From assembly GCA_027422505.1 (NCBI GenBank), contig JAPQWV010000407.1, positions 486,001 to 550,000 on the forward strand: a DNA stretch of 64,000 bases, in the 5' to 3' direction. Positions 23,052-37,095 of the stretch are shown here, piece after piece. Origin of the DNA: Craterostigma plantagineum. Taxonomy: Eukaryota; Streptophyta; Magnoliopsida; Lamiales; Linderniaceae. Both the position numbers and the translations under genes were made by a program. The notes under the pieces are model-generated. The model was not told where the DNA came from and searched no databases. It saw only the letters and a list, made by a program, of their open reading frames with translations. Numbering within the stretch: position 1 is the stretch's first letter; the number at the start of each line of letters is the position of its first letter.

Positions 23052-23250
23052 TCGATGAGATTAAGCAATGTATTCTATCCTGTTTGTTTTTGTTTTTTTT
23101 TTTAAGATTTTTATTAATACTAACTGAAGTCGCTTCGGACAGAAGCGATTTCTTGAATCCTCGGCTCCTCGCTATAATTTAAAAAGGTAGGGTTTTGAAG
23201 AGAGTACTGTTCCCAGCTCTGCAACAAAAACCGCCGTTTACGGCTCACCA
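23052..23250. promoter_or_regulatory. Short head-to-head promoter between spermidine-synthase-like gene and ESF1
   Basis: Only 199 bp separate the two start codons (23051 on minus, 23251 on plus), so both 5' UTRs and core promoters must lie here. A telo-box TAGGGTTT sits at 23187-23194, close to ESF1, as is usual in ribosome-biogenesis genes. A bidirectional promoter is inferred from spacing. Confidence 0.6.
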
Positions 23251-26143
23251 ATGGCTTCCGACGACGATAAGAAGAAACAGAGGAAGAAGAGGCAAAATCA
23301 GAAGTCGAAGAAATCGAAGAACAATGAAAACGGGATAGAGGAGCAAAAGCCTGTGAAAATTAACGATGAGCGGTTCGCTGCGGCTCAGTCCGACCCTCGA
23401 TTCATGGAGGCGCCGAGGAAGAGGTCTAAAGTCGAAATTGATTCCCGTTTCAGCCGGCTTTTTACCGACAAAAGCTTCACCTCGTCGAACGCTCCTATTG
23501 ATAAGCGGGGCAGGCGTATCAAATCCGAAAGCAGAGCTGCGCAGCTAGAGCATTATTATCGTGTCGAGAAGGAGGATGGAGGGGGAAACGGAGAGGATCG
23601 AGCCCGAGAGAAAGACAAGGATGAGAGCTCAAGTGAAAGTGAGACATTGAAGGAGGAGGAAGATGACTCTGATGATCAGAGTTTGGATGGCGACGCTGAT
23701 GAAACGTCGTCTGATAGTGATACAGCTTCGTCGGATGATGAACAACTGGTGGAGTTTGAGGATGAAGATACATTTTTGCCACCGGTTGGTTTATGATTTT
23801 TGTCCTATCGCCATATTTTGTTTTTGGACTGTAGTTTGCGCTTTGAAGTTGATTTTTTTTCGCTTGTGCTGCTATGCCCAGGAGGAGAATGTGCCGGATA
23901 TTGATAAGGAAACACGGCGATTAGCCGTCGTGAATTTGGATTGGGGTCAAGTTCGGGTGAGGGCTCTATTATTTACGTTTGTATTGATGGGATTCTACAT
24001 CATTTTTTGCCGATTATCTGAGATCAAGCTTGTTTGGCATCTCCTATGATGTTTCCAATTCAATGCCCTTTTTTAGTTGATAAGATGTTAGTACGAGGAT
24101 TGTACTTTTGCAATCAAAAGCACAGTTCATCTGATTCAGGTACATCTTTTGTTTTACAGGCTGTTGACTTGTATGTCATGCTCAGTTCATTTCTTCCCAA
24201 GGATGGCCAAATTATGTCGGTGTCTGTCTATCCATCAGAGTTTGGGCTGAAGCGCATGAAAGAGGAAGCAGTGCGTGGTCCTGTTGGGCTGTTTGAAGAA
24301 GATGAGGATGGAAATGATGACGAGGATGACGAAGAAACTGTCAACAAAAAAATACGTGCATATGAACTGAGTAGGCTAAGGTGACAATTTTTCTTCAGAT
24401 GTTCGATATCCTAGTGCTTGATAGTCGGATTTATCATAGTAACTGTCACCAGTCAACAACGGTCAGTAGATTATATAATGAAACTTGCAGTCCATGAACT
24501 CAGTGTTTATATAAAAAAATTACATGCTTATGAGCTCAGTCCATGCATCTTTCCGAACTAGGTACTACTTTGCTGTTGTGGAGTGTGATTCGGTTGCAAC
24601 AGCAGATTATATTTATAATTCCTGTGATGGGATTGAGTTTGAAAGATCTGCTAACAAGTTGGACCTGAGGTTTATTCCAGACGACATGGAGTTTAAGCAC
24701 GAAGCACGTGATGTTGCCACAGAGGTAAATCTCGACCTAGTGGTCAGTTTATGTTCATTCCAAAGATATTTCTTGTTTAAAAAATTTTCCTTCTCAGGTC
24801 CCTGCGGGATATGTAGGCTTGGACTTTCAAACTCGAGCTTTGCAACATAGCAACGTCCAGCTTACCTGGGATGAAGACGAACCACAGCGTACAAAAACCT
24901 TGAAGAGGAAATTGAATGATGAGCAAGTTGGTCTTAATTCACCTTTCTGTGTTTTTTCCTTTGCATACCATTGTCTTGTTAATATGTATGTGCTTGATCA
25001 TGAAATCATCAACCTCTAGTTGCACAATCTCACCTGTACTACTTGAGCTGCATGATTGATGTTCTTTTACGATCTCCTTGTTATTATTGTCATCTCAGCT
25101 AGCTGATTTGGAGTTGAAAGAGTTTTTAGCGTCAGAAGACAGCGAAACAGATGAAGAAGATAGTGATAATGAGGATGAAGATAGATCCCAGAAAAAGCAC
25201 GAAAAAAAGGACAAGTATCGTGCTCTGCTCCAAGGAGATGGCTCGGATGAAGACGACGAAGATGGTAACCATGACATGGAGGTTACGTTCAGTTCCGGGC
25301 TAGAAGATATAAGCAAACGCATTCTCGAAAAGAAGGATAAGAAATCTGAAACCGTTTGGGAGGCTACTCTCAGAAAGAGAAACGAGAAGAGAAAATCGCG
25401 CAAAGGGGGATTGAAATCCTCGTCCGAGGATGAGAGCAGCGGCGATGACCAAGAACTCCCTGACCAATCCGATGACTTTTTCGAGGACGAGCCTTCAGCT
25501 AAGGGAAGTAGTAAGAAGAAGACGAAGAAGAATATAACGAAGGATCGTAATGGGGACTCTGCCCAAGAAGAAGCTGAGGCAACTGGCGCAGAACTCGAGC
25601 TGTTACTAGCAGATGACAATGAAATGGACACAAACGTAAAAGGCTACAACTTGAAGCCTAAGAAGAACAAAAACAAGAAAGGGAAGGCCATCCCCGATGA
25701 GGATAAAATACCAGACGTAGACTATAACGACCCACGTTTTTCAGCTATGTTAACCTCGCCACTCTTTGCCCTTGATCCCACCGATCCTAACTTCAAAAGG
25801 TATATCTATCATATTTGTTGTCCATTTCTTCCCTTCTTTGTCTTTGGTAATAATCGTTTCCCGGAATTTATGCTCGTTATATAGGAGTGCGGCTTATGCT
25901 CGACAAGTCATTCAGAAACAGAAAATGGGAACGCAAGAGAACAGCATCAAACCTACAGATCGCCCTGTAAAGCCCGACCAGCCTTTGCTCGATGAAGTCG
26001 AAAAGGCGACGAGTGAAGAGATGTCTCAAAGGAAAGAGAGTTACGAGCTGTCCTCATTAGTTCGGTCGCTTAAGATGAAATCGAAACAAGTACAAGGAAA
26101 GGCGTCCCAGAAACACAAGATTTTGAGATCTAAGGCCAAGTGA
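23251..26143 (+). CDS. ESF1: Pre-rRNA-processing protein ESF1
   Basis: Seven exons (23251-23784, 23882-23956, 24160-24380, 24562-24724, 24798-24926, 25099-25799, 25885-26143) splice in frame to 693 residues. ESF1 is a nucleolar protein needed for 18S rRNA maturation in the small-subunit processome. Visible blocks are a basic N terminus, the conserved [20 protein letters not shown] region near residue 50, a long acidic stretch, the core motif [19 protein letters not shown], then the region with [18 protein letters not shown]. The C terminus has the NUC153 domain ([27 protein letters not shown]) and a Lys-rich nucleolar-type tail. Length is close to plant orthologues. Shared promoter region with the divergent spermidine-synthase-like gene. 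Confidence 0.96.
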
Positions 26144-26472
26144 AGGAAGTCACTTTTTTTGTCCTCTATAAATTATGGTCAATGCGCTGTTTTAATGTTG
26201 GACCTTTCAAAAATTTTGAAGGCATTGTAACATTAAATTGGGGTGAGAAGCTGTGATTTTGCACACTATATTATGTAGAAGGCGTTTTATAACGAGTATA
26301 TTTAACTTTTATTGAGTCACCTTTTTTTATGAATAATAGTGGGATTCAAACTCATCTCATGCACCTACTTTGGCCCTTTGGAGTGAACCTTGACTCATGA
26401 GTCTAAACAATTTTATTTATTTATATTCTATTGTAAATTTTAAAAATGAAAAGAAAACGCTTCAAGACTTAT

Positions 26473-26521
26473 TGGGCTTTTAACGTAGGTCTAGGCCCAT
26501 ATATAAAGCACTTATTGGGCC
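26473..26521. promoter_or_regulatory. TGGGCY/site II-type motif cluster upstream of SPIKE1
   Basis: Three copies occur: TGGGCT at 26473-26478, GGCCCA at 26494-26499 and TGGGCC at 26516-26521, with ATATAAA between the last two. Such TCP-type elements are typical of promoters of constitutively expressed plant genes. They lie about 690 bp upstream of the SPIKE1 ATG. A 5'-UTR intron beginning near 27065 (CGTAG then GTAAGTAA) would explain the distance. Confidence 0.45.
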
Positions 26522-27209
26522 GTTAAACGGTTGACGGAAGCAAGGTAACAGTCAATAGGGTAAGACTTGGGAGGAGTGGAGTACTGAAGAACTGGACAAA
26601 ACATGATGTTTAAAGTTCTTTTTAATTCAGTTTGTCGATGAAATTGTAATAATAAAAGCAGCAAAGCGCCTCTCCCCAGCTAATAGCATCCTTCATTACG
26701 CTTAGCAAAACAGCAATGTGTCCGAGATAAACTTTGGGTGTGATTGTGTTTGAGTCAATGCCTCAGAGCAAAGGTCATCATCGTCTCTCTGAGAATAGAA
26801 AAATATAGAACAGCTCAGCTCAGCTGGTTTAGGAAAAGGGAGCGTGGAATAATAAACAAATCCACTTTGGGGCATAAATCTTGGAGAGAGAGAGAGTTCA
26901 GCTTCGGACAAGACTTCGGTGTAAAGAAAAAGCACACTACACACCCAAGAAAGAAAGAAAGAGCGAACGAACCCCCAACAGTACCCAACTCACCCACCCC
27001 ACCATAGTGGAAAATTTTAGTAGCTTTGGTGCAGGATTCGGCTGGGAAACGACCTAATTCGTAGGTAAGTAAACAGATCTGGGAAATTCTTCTGGGGTTC
27101 GTTGGAATGCGGGTTCTGAAGTTTGTGCGAAGTTGGCTTAGCTTATCTTTACGTGAAGTTTTTTCTTGTCGTGGTTGTTTGGTTTGTAGCATTTGCCTTG
27201 CTTCTTGTC

Positions 27210-30200
27210 ATGGAGAATGTGTCGCCAAGTGGGCTTCGTTTCCGAAGGATTCCAAGAGATGCTTTCTCGAATTGGTCTCAGATGGACCCTTTGGTGAGCT
27301 TAGCTAGTATTTTTCTTGCTCGCATTGTTAGTTCAATTTTGGAAGACTTAACTCATTGCTCCCAGTCAAGTGTTGTTGCACGTTTGCTAGTTTGTGCTCG
27401 ATTTATAAAGTTCAAAGGCTTCTTTGCTGTGGGAACTGATTCTTGGCTCTATTTGACTGATTGCTACAAATATGGCTTCTTCTGATTAAATTATATATTT
27501 ATGTTTAGCTTGATGAGAACCTAGAGCAGTGGCCACATCTCAATGAGCTTGTACAGAGCTATAAGGCTGACTGGGTTAAAGATGAATACAAGTATGGACA
27601 CTACGAAAGCGTTGGATCAGTCACATTTCAAAATCAGATATATGAAGGACCTGACACTGATATGGAAAGAGGTTCGTCAGATGATTTGTTTTTCGTTTGT
27701 CAGCTTCGTTGCGAGACTGTTATCTTGATTGGTAATGTAGCATTTAGTTGGCCGTTGCATTATCTTTTCAGCGCTGTTCATTTGCCTTGCGATATCTAAA
27801 AAGGTTATGTAAGCTCAATTTATTCTGGGACCTTTGTCTGATCCCTATACAGAAATCGAGCTCATCAATGCCAGGAGAAGTAAGATCCAAGATTCGAATG
27901 GCGAAGAGATGGTGGGGACTTCTGAGAGATACTCGTCGCAAGCAAACATGCATGATTCGTCAAATGCAGAAACTTCGAAGTCATGTGTATGGGCGTTTAC
28001 GTCTGTGGTTGTGATATAATTGTTATAATTAATGTTTTTTAATCATCAATTGTCTTGCAGCATTTCGGTGAATCTCCATTGCCAGCCTATGAACCCATTT
28101 TCGATTGGGAAAATGATAGATCGACAGTATTTGGTCATAGAGTACCGTCCTCAAATATATTTCACTATAACAGGTAGTCTTTTACTAGAATGCATCTGTA
28201 ATCTCTTGCCACCGTTTTCACTAAAGTTCGTTTCAATTCATGGATATTTGTTGCTCAGTGGGCTGAGAATTGCTGTGAAGGTCGTATCTTTCTCACTTCA
28301 AGCTGGATTTGTTGGTGAGTTTTGTGCTTATGGTTCTACTCTGTCCATGTTGATTTTTCCGCCCCCATCTTTTGGCTTATTAAGCTACCACACATTCCTG
28401 AGGCTGAAATAAAGAAGTTTTTTTGTAGAGCCATTTCATGGCACAATTTGCTTATACAATAGGGAGAGAAGGGAAAAACTTTCCGAGGATTTCGTATTCC
28501 GTATGCTACCTGGCGACGGGAAGGATGTAAGTCTTCTCTTAAGTAGGAGTTACCTTCCGTAAAATATATACTTTCCAGCATAGTATTTAATATGTATTAC
28601 TATGTATGCATATGTTGTAATAATTTCCTTTGCATTTTATTCTTTATCAGCCACTTGTTTCTCTTGAACCCCGTGGTATTTTCCGTGTGGATGTTCCTTC
28701 GGCATCTGTGTGTCTGCTTGTTCAGATTGAAAAGCCTGCTACTGAAGAGGGAGGTGTGACTTCATCTGTTTATTCGCGCAAAGAACCTGTAAGTATCTGT
28801 ATACCTTGATAGTCCAAGTCACTTCTATATCATCGAGGGCCTGTTTTAACATTTCGCTTCGAGTCTAAATTATTAACCTAAATAGAGGCAAATGTAGATT
28901 TTGCCGCGTAAAATATGTAACTGTAAATGACTTAAAATTCATATTTACCGGAATTGGGTTTTTCTTATTTGAAGTTAATAGTTGCATCTGGCGTGTCATT
29001 CAAACACAGCTTTCATGTTCCATTACCTTGTTAGGTTCACCTTACCGAGCGAGAGAAACAAAAGCTGCAAGTGTGGTCACGAATCATGCCTTACAAGGAA
29101 GCGTTTGCTTGGGCCATCATTCCACTTTTCGATAGTGGTGTTGCTTCTGGCGCTGGAGGATCTGCTTCACCTAGCAGTCCACTTATTACAAGCATATCGG
29201 GATCGAGTTCCCACGAGGTTGCGAATGAGCCTGTTGCTAGGATCACACTGGATGGTAGTCTTGGCTATTCAAGTGGAACCTCAGTCGTGGTTGAAGTGTC
29301 GAATCTGAGCAAAGTCAAGGAAGGCTACCTTGAGGAGTCACTCCTGGTTAGACTCAGCTCCCAATATTTGTTTTGGGCTAAATTTTTATCAAGAATCTTT
29401 AGTTTGGCAAGTCTTATTATTGTATAATGAATGTCTATTTAAGCGAGTAGTATGAATTTACAATGTTCTAGTTGTGTCAGCAGTTTTTTCTTGTGCCTAT
29501 AGATCACTCTACTTGCCATCCTTGCTTTGTGAAAAATATGAATGCATATGCAATAGAAAAAAGACATCACGAGACTATATTTTTCACTGGTACATTGTCA
29601 ATTAACAAGTGGGTTTTTATTCGTTACCATGTTACCATGTCCATTGTTTAATCCTGAGTGCTTATTTAATATTCATATTGTCACATTCCTAGGATCCCAA
29701 AAGAAAGGTTCATAAACCTGTGAGGGGTACCATAAGACTGGAGATCGAGAAGCTGCAAAGTGGGTCCTTCGATTATGAAAAATCTTTGGATGGCGGTAGT
29801 AGAAACTCTGCTATGATGAGTCAACAAGATTTTACAGCCAATCCTAATTTTACCAAAAGTCCAAGCTACAGATCTAACGGCTCTGAAAATTTTGGTGTGG
29901 ATGCACATTCCTCTGATAAGAGGCCAGATCAAAATGGATCAGTGTCTCATGGATTAGCAGATGTTACCTCAAATGACGTAAGCTTCCATCAAGTTGGAAT
30001 CAGCTATTATTCAATATTCTGTTTCTTTCATTCTTCATGCTATGCTGTTTTGCAGTTTCAGGCTTTTGACTTTCGGATAACTTCAAGGAACGAGCCTTTC
30101 TTGCAGCTTTTTCATTGTCTATATGTTTACCCTTTGGGTGTTAGTATGAATAGAAAAAGAAACTTGTTTATACGAGTCGAACTGAGACAGGACGATGGAG

Positions 30201-33200
30201 ATATCCGTAAGTCACCACTAGAGGTATGGTTGCTTTTCTTTGAACATTCTGCTGTAGCTGTCTCATTGTAATATTATATGTTTTTTGTTTTCGTTCAGGC
30301 AATGCATCCAAGGGAACCGGGCTATGCCCTTCAGAAGTGGGTCCACACTCAAGTAGCTGTTGGAGCTAGAATTGCATGTTACCATGATGAACTTAAAGTT
30401 GCTTTACCTGCAGTTTGGACACCAATGCATCACCTCTTGTTTACCTTTTACCATGTTGACCTACAAACAAAGATTGAGGCCCCCAAGCCGGTAAACTGCA
30501 ATAAATTCTTACACTTGAAGTTCCTATGTCTAAAAAAAATTCCATTTTTCTTGCTTTTTGCAGTATTAGGGGTCTACTCGTTCACTACATTTCTATATTT
30601 TTTGTTCGTGTACTTCTATGTGTTTCTACTAATCGGAAGCTGAATCTTGATTGCAGGTAGTCATAGGATATGCCTCACTCTCTCTCTCAAGTTGCTCGAA
30701 GTATGGTTTTTATAGCAGTTGTCTGGTTTGCATTATCATTTTAGGATAGCCAACTTGTTATATTATCAGAACTTCTCACAACTGATATTTTAACACAGAA
30801 TTTAATTAGGATCATGAGACTTTCAAAATATTGATTGCTTATTATTTCTTGAATTGCAGGTTGAAATCGGAGATTTCTTTGCCCATTATGAAGGAGTTGA
30901 TTCCTCACTATCTTCAGGATAGTAACAGAGTATGCTAATTATGAAGGAGTTGGTTCCTCTCTTTACACGATTTTGTTGGCACTCTTCTTTTGGGATCTCC
31001 TTTAGCATCTCAGGAAGATAATAGTATTTGACTTCTCCGTTTCTTAATGGGAACTACATTTTTTTTCCACATTTTTCATTCGTTATGAATTTGAACGTGG
31101 AAATGACAATCACGGAATTTTGTTATTGTCAAAGTAAGGCGACATGCAATGATTATAATCTCCTAATACTTTACAGGAGAGACTGGATTATTTGGAAGAT
31201 GGAAAAAGCATGTTTAGACTGCGGCTACGTTTATGTTCATCATTATACCCATTGAGTGAAAGGATCAGAGACTTTTTCCTTGAATACGACAGGCACGTTC
31301 TTCGGACAAGCCCACCTTGGGGATCAGAGCTTCTTGAGGTCATGTTAATGCTGTTATCCTGAATTCTGAGCATCTGAGCTACTGTTGTCATTTGTATAGA
31401 GATTTAATCACTTTCCATCTTGCAGTGCTCTTGTCCTAAATTTTTTCCACTTTACCTCCTCTAAATCTTGTAGGCAATCAACAGTTTGAAGAATGTTGAT
31501 TCGACAGCGTTAGTTCAGTTTCTTCAACCAATTTTAAACATGCTTCTCCATCTGATTGGCAATGGAGGGGAGACTCTTCAGGTCAGTGTGGAGAATACAA
31601 AGTGGTTGCTTTGAAACAGTTCTTCCTCATACGGAGAAACTCATTTTCATTTTCACATTACATTGGTGACTTCTTATGTTCTAGCATTGTTCATATTTTG
31701 TCTATTCTTTTCCGATTTTAGGTTGCAGCCTTCAGAGCTATGGTGAACATTTTAACACGGTGTGAAAAATGCTTACATACTCTTCATTTCCTGCTTGAGG
31801 AACTTAAATGTATATCCCCCTTTTTTCATTGTGCATTCACAGGGTCCAGCAAGAATCGGTGGATGATGGCGAAAGAAATCTTTTTCTGGTGAATTACGTT
31901 GACTTTGCTTTCGATGACTTTGGAGGGCGTCAACCTCCAGTTTATCCTGGTTTGTCCACTGTTTGGGGTAGTTTGGCACGTAGTAAGGTTAGTGAGAATC
32001 TGATATTCAGTCAAAGATATTGTATTGCGGATCCCTACTCCTAAATTTTCTCTTGTGTACCGTAGCTAATGTTTCTTGTTGCTTTATTGCATGATTTATA
32101 ATCTAGGCCAAAGGCTACCGTGTTGGGCCAGTTTATGATGATGTATTAGCAATGGCTTGGTTTTTCCTTGAACTCATTGTCAAATCCATGGCTTTGGAGC
32201 AGACTCGGTTGTTCTATCACAATCTACCTCCAGGTTTTCGTCTTGTGGATCAATTATGTGTTTTTCTTTTTAATTCAATCTTGCATGGATGATAAAATTT
32301 TTTGCTCCGACTCATCACTATAGGAGAAGATGTGCCTCCGATGCAATTGAGAGAAGCTGTTTTTAGATGTATAATGCAACTGTTTGATTGTCTGCTGACG
32401 GAAGTTCATGAGAGATGTAAGAAAGGTCTCGGGTTGGCAAAATATTTGAACAGTGGCTTGGGATTCTTCTGTTATGATCTTCTCTCTTCAATCGAGCCCC
32501 GCCAAGTTTTTGAATTGGTGTGCAATAAATATTTCTGTACATAACACAACACAAGCAATCATATTACATATATCTTTGCCTTGTATCTAACATAAGGGCC
32601 TTTTTTCTAAATTTTCCCAGGTCTCTTTGTACCTTGATAAGTTTTCTGGGGTATGCCAATCTGCGCTTCATGACTGCAAGCTTACGTTTCTTCAGATCTT
32701 ATGCGATCATGATCTTTTTGTTGAAATGCCCGGGAGAGACCCATCTGATAGGTATTGCGGAGCTTTTATCACCCTTTTACTGTCTCTTAACTATAATTGG
32801 TATAGAAGAATCGTCTTTAGATTTCGCGAATCATAAATACTTCTGATTCATCTTCCCCAGAAATTACCTTTCATCTGTACTTATACAAGAGGTTTTCCTC
32901 ACTTGGGACCATGAGGATTTATCTATGCGAGCAAAGGTTAGTCCAATACACTGTGATTGTGCTAGCATATCGTAGCCTTCAGTCGCGTTCGAATCCACTC
33001 AGAGATCACAATTTGACAGAATTTTCTTATGCATCTTTTACTCATTCGCAGGCAGCTAGGATGTTGGTCGTTTTATTGTGCAAGCATGAGTTTGATGTTC
33101 GGTATCAGAAGTCGGAAGATAAACTTTACATAGCTCAGTTATACTTTCCTCTCGTAGGCCAGGTACTGTCCATTTGCTGCTCATATAGTATACCATCTAC

Positions 33201-36200
33201 GGATGCCTATTTCAAGTTGCTTTGATTTTTTTTTTTTCTGAATAATGTTGACAAAATAAGTTCAAAAGCCAAACCTTATGTTTCGGCATCCTTAAATGCA
33301 TGACTATCTATGTGCTAGTTACCGTTATATGCTATTACTATATCCTAAACTTCTTGTTGTCATAACTATTAGAAACATATTTGATTATCATATGCCAGAT
33401 AATCTAACGCAGATGAGAAAATTGGTTCACTTATTTGATATTTCTGTATCCATGTCTGCAGATACTGGATGAAATGCCGGTCTTCTACAACTTGAGTTCA
33501 ACCGAAAAACGTGAGGTTCTGATCAGTGTTTTGCAAATTATTAGAAACTTGGACGATGTATCTCTTATCAAGGCCTGGCAGCAAAGCATCGCTCGTACCA
33601 GATTATTTTTCAAACTAGTAGAAGAATGCTTAGTTCATTTTGAGGTATATAATCTTCTTCATTTTCTTCTAAGTGAATATGCCTTGAACTGCAAACGCTT
33701 GATTAATGAAAAATAAAGAAATTAACTATCGATTGATTGCCAATACAATCAACTATGTAGCTTAATTCTCGAAATTATCATGTTGAGCAGCACCGCAAAA
33801 CCGACGACAGCATGCTGGTGGGAACTTCTTCTCGCAGTCCTGTAGGAGAGAAGCAGTTTTCGTCGAAGTACTCGGAAAGACTTTCTCCAGCAATAAACAA
33901 CTACTTATTGGAGGCTGCACGTCAAGAAGTTGGAGTATGATTTTACTGTTTTAATCATCTTAAGTTGCTTACTTATCCGTGTAAAGCTTCATTTTAAATT
34001 AAGCTTTCTTGTTCGATATCTGAAAATGTTCATGATTAGCCCCAGGGAACACCTGAAAATGGGTATCTGTGGCAGAGGGTTAACTCTCAGCTGAGCTCAC
34101 CTAGTCAGCCATATTCCTTGAGAGAAGCACTCGCTCAAGCTCAGTCTTCAAGAATTGGAGCTTCTACTCAAGCACTTAGAGAAACCTTGCACCCAATTTT
34201 GAGGCAAAAAATGGTGGGATCTTTTTTCGGATTTTAAGTTTCTTTACTCAACGAAATGAATTAGTCATCGTCTGTTTGAAATTCAATGTGTAATCGACGA
34301 TCATGGGAGTTAATCTTGTTACAAGTGATCTTTGTTGCTTTTTCACTTCTCAGGAACTGTGGGAGGAAAACCTGAGTGCTGCTGTGAGTCTTCAAGTCCT
34401 CGAAATAATCGAAAAATTCTCAGGCGCCGTTGCCTCTCACACCATCGCTACAGATTACGGAAAACTCGACTGCATCACATCTATTCTCATGATACTATTC
34501 TCACACAACCAACCTCTCTCTCTTTGGAGAGCTCTTTTCCCAGTTTTCAATAGCGTGTTTGAACTGCATGGTGCGGTACTTATGGCCAGGGAAAACGATC
34601 GTTTCTTGAAGCAAATTGCATTTCATCTTCTTCGGCTTGCAGTCTTTCAGAATGAGAACGTCAGGAAAAGGGCCGTCGTTGGGCTTCAGATACTTATTCG
34701 GGTAACCTTAATTTTTGCCGATTTCTTTCCATTTTATTTCCTTCGACGTGTCCAATCATGAATGAAATCACTGCACTGTTTTTTCCCAGAGTTCTTTTTC
34801 TCACTTCAAGCAAACGGCAAGGTTACGAGTCGTCCTAACCATTACGTTGTCGGAGTTGATGTCCGAAGTTCAAGTGACACATATGAAATCGGATGGAACC
34901 TTAGAAGAAAGCGGCGAAGCACGCCGTTTACGAAAATCGCTGGAACAAATAGCAGATGAAACAAACTGCCTTAACGTTCTAAAAGAATGCGGTCTACCAC
35001 AGAACTCTTTCCCCACTAGTACAGAGCCTTCTGCCCCAGAGAACTATTGGTCATGGGCTGAAGTCAAAGCCCTTTCTGATAGCCTCCTTCTAGCTCTCGA
35101 CGCCAGCCTCGAACATTCACTTCTGGTATGTATCCCATCCCATGGAATCCCTCCTCGATTCTCGATTTAACCTTGAGAAAGAAAAAAAAAAAAGAAGCCC
35201 TCCATTTCTTGTGGAGTCTAGTCTAATGTTGGAAGTGTTTCTATAGGCATCTGTGATGAGCCTCGACAGATACGCAGCTGCAGAGGGCTTCTACAGACTC
35301 GCCATGGCATTTGCTCCCGTCCCTGACCTTCACATAATGTGGCTCCTCCACCTCTGCGATGCCCATCAAGAAATGCAATCTTGGGCCGAAGCAGCACAAT
35401 GCGCCGTCGCCGTCGCTGGTGTAGTGATGCAGGTGAGCCTCTGCTCTTGTCCTTGTCTGCTTTGCTCTGCACTTCTCTTCTCTTATTTTTCTATGGCCTT
35501 TGTATTTGCAGGCCCTCGTAAGTAGAAACGACGGAGTATGGAACTCAGAGCACGCCGCCTCGCTGCGAAAGATCTGCCCGACGGTCAGCGTAGAAACAAA
35601 CTCCGAGGCCTCGACGGCCGAGGTGGAAGGCTACGGCGCTTCGAAGCTGACCGTCGACTCGGCGGTGAAGTACCTTCAGCTGGCCAACAAGCTCTTCTCC
35701 CAGGCCGAGCTCCACCACTTCTGCGCCAGCATCCTCGAGCTCGTCATCCCAGTCTACAAGAGCAGACGAGCCTACGGCCAGCTAGCCAAGTGCCACACAA
35801 TGCTCACAAACGTATACGAATCCATCCTCGAGCAAGAGACGAGCCCAATCCCCTTCGCCGACGCAACCTACTATAGGGTCGGCTTCTACGGCGAAAAGTT
35901 TGGAAAACTCGACCGCAAGGAGTACGTATACAGAGAGGCTCGGGACGTTAGGCTCGGGGACATAATGGAGAAGCTGAGCCACATATACGAGCCAAGGATG
36001 GGCGGCTCGACCCTCCACATGATCCCTGACTCTAGGCAGGTCAAGGCCGACGAGCTTCAGCCTGGCGTTTGCTACCTTCAGATCACGGCCGTCGACGCTG
36101 TGATGGAGGACGAGGATTTGGGAAGTAGGAGAGAGAGGATGTTCTCGCTCCCCGCGGGGGGCGTTAGGGCTCGGGTTTTCGATAGGTTTCTGTTCGACAC

Positions 36201-36839
36201 TCCATTTACGAAGAACGGGAAAACTCAGGGCGGGTTGGAAGATCAGTGGAAGCGCCGGACAGTTGTGCAGACGGAGGGTTCTTTTCCCGCCTTGGTCAAC
36301 CGTTTGCTGGTGGTGAAGTCTGAGTCGCTCGAGTTCTCGCCCGTGGAGAATGCGATAGGCATGATTGAGACTCGAACCGCGGCTCTGAGGAACGAGCTCG
36401 AGGAACCGCTCAGCTCGGAGGGCGATCAGCTGCCTAGGCTTCAGTCTCTTCAGAGGATACTCCAAGGCTCTGTTGCTGTCCAGGCGTGTTGACTTTAAAT
36501 GGCCTCTTACTTACTCTGTTTATTCTTTTTCTTTTCTTACGAGTAAATGAATTTCGCTGTTTTTCGAATGGTTCTTTCCTACAGGTGAACAGTGGGGTAT
36601 TGAGCGTGTGCACGGCGTTCCTCTCGGGCGAGCCGGCGACTAGGCTGAGGTCGCAGGAACTGCAGCAGCTGATTGCGGCCCTCCTTGAGTTCATGGCTGT
36701 GTGCAAGCGAGCTATTCGCGTGCATTTTCGGCTGATTGGCGAGGAAGATCAAGAATTTCACACGCAGCTTGTTAACGGGTTTCAGTCCCTAACGGCGGAG
36801 CTTTCTCATTACATCCCTGCCATTCTTTCCGAGCTCTGA
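27210..36839 (+). CDS. SPK1: DOCK-family guanine nucleotide exchange factor SPIKE 1
   Basis: Thirty coding exons: 27210-27293, 27509-27671, 27853-27986, 28061-28173, 28259-28314, 28429-28526, 28651-28788, 29035-29346, 29693-29977, 30056-30223, 30299-30490, 30657-30700, 30860-30929, 31177-31338, 31474-31581, 31722-31759, 31843-31987, 32107-32233, 32324-32517, 32621-32751, 32861-32936, 33052-33162, 33462-33644, 33791-33934, 34040-34213, 34354-34701, 34790-35125, 35247-35432, 35512-36483, 36585-36839. All phases agree; the product is 1848 residues, near the roughly 1830 recalled for Arabidopsis. SPIKE1 activates ROP GTPases upstream of WAVE/ARP2/3 and shapes trichomes and pavement cells. The C2-like DHR1 region (EPFLQLFHCLYVYP, FIRVELRQDD) is near residues 500-600. 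The catalytic DHR2 domain fills exons 28-30 (YLQLANKLFSQAELHHFCASILELVIP, shown in part; FGKLDRKEYVYREARDVRLGDI). Intron 29 has a GC donor. No lesion was found. Confidence 0.97.
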
Positions 36840-37095
36840 TGATGTGCTGAAAAGGGGATCTTTTTGTTGGGTTAAATGCTTTGTCGTCTTTTTTTTTTTT
36901 TTTATTGTATTGTACAGTGGTCGGTCAGTCCTTTGTAATTGTGTCCCTCACTTTTCTTTGATCGATTATATGCATTTGGTGTGCTAGTTATGAATGCGTA
37001 ACTTATGTTGTTTCATCAATCTGTGGTTGCTGCTAATTGAGGAAGCAAATGAATTTTCCCTCAGAGTTAATCAAATATTTTTGAAAAGTTGGTAA

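Noticed and set aside
35538..36465. Open frames on other frames and strand within SPK1 exon 29
   Set aside because: Exon 29 is GC-rich and well conserved as the DHR2 domain in the annotated frame. The others are shadows.
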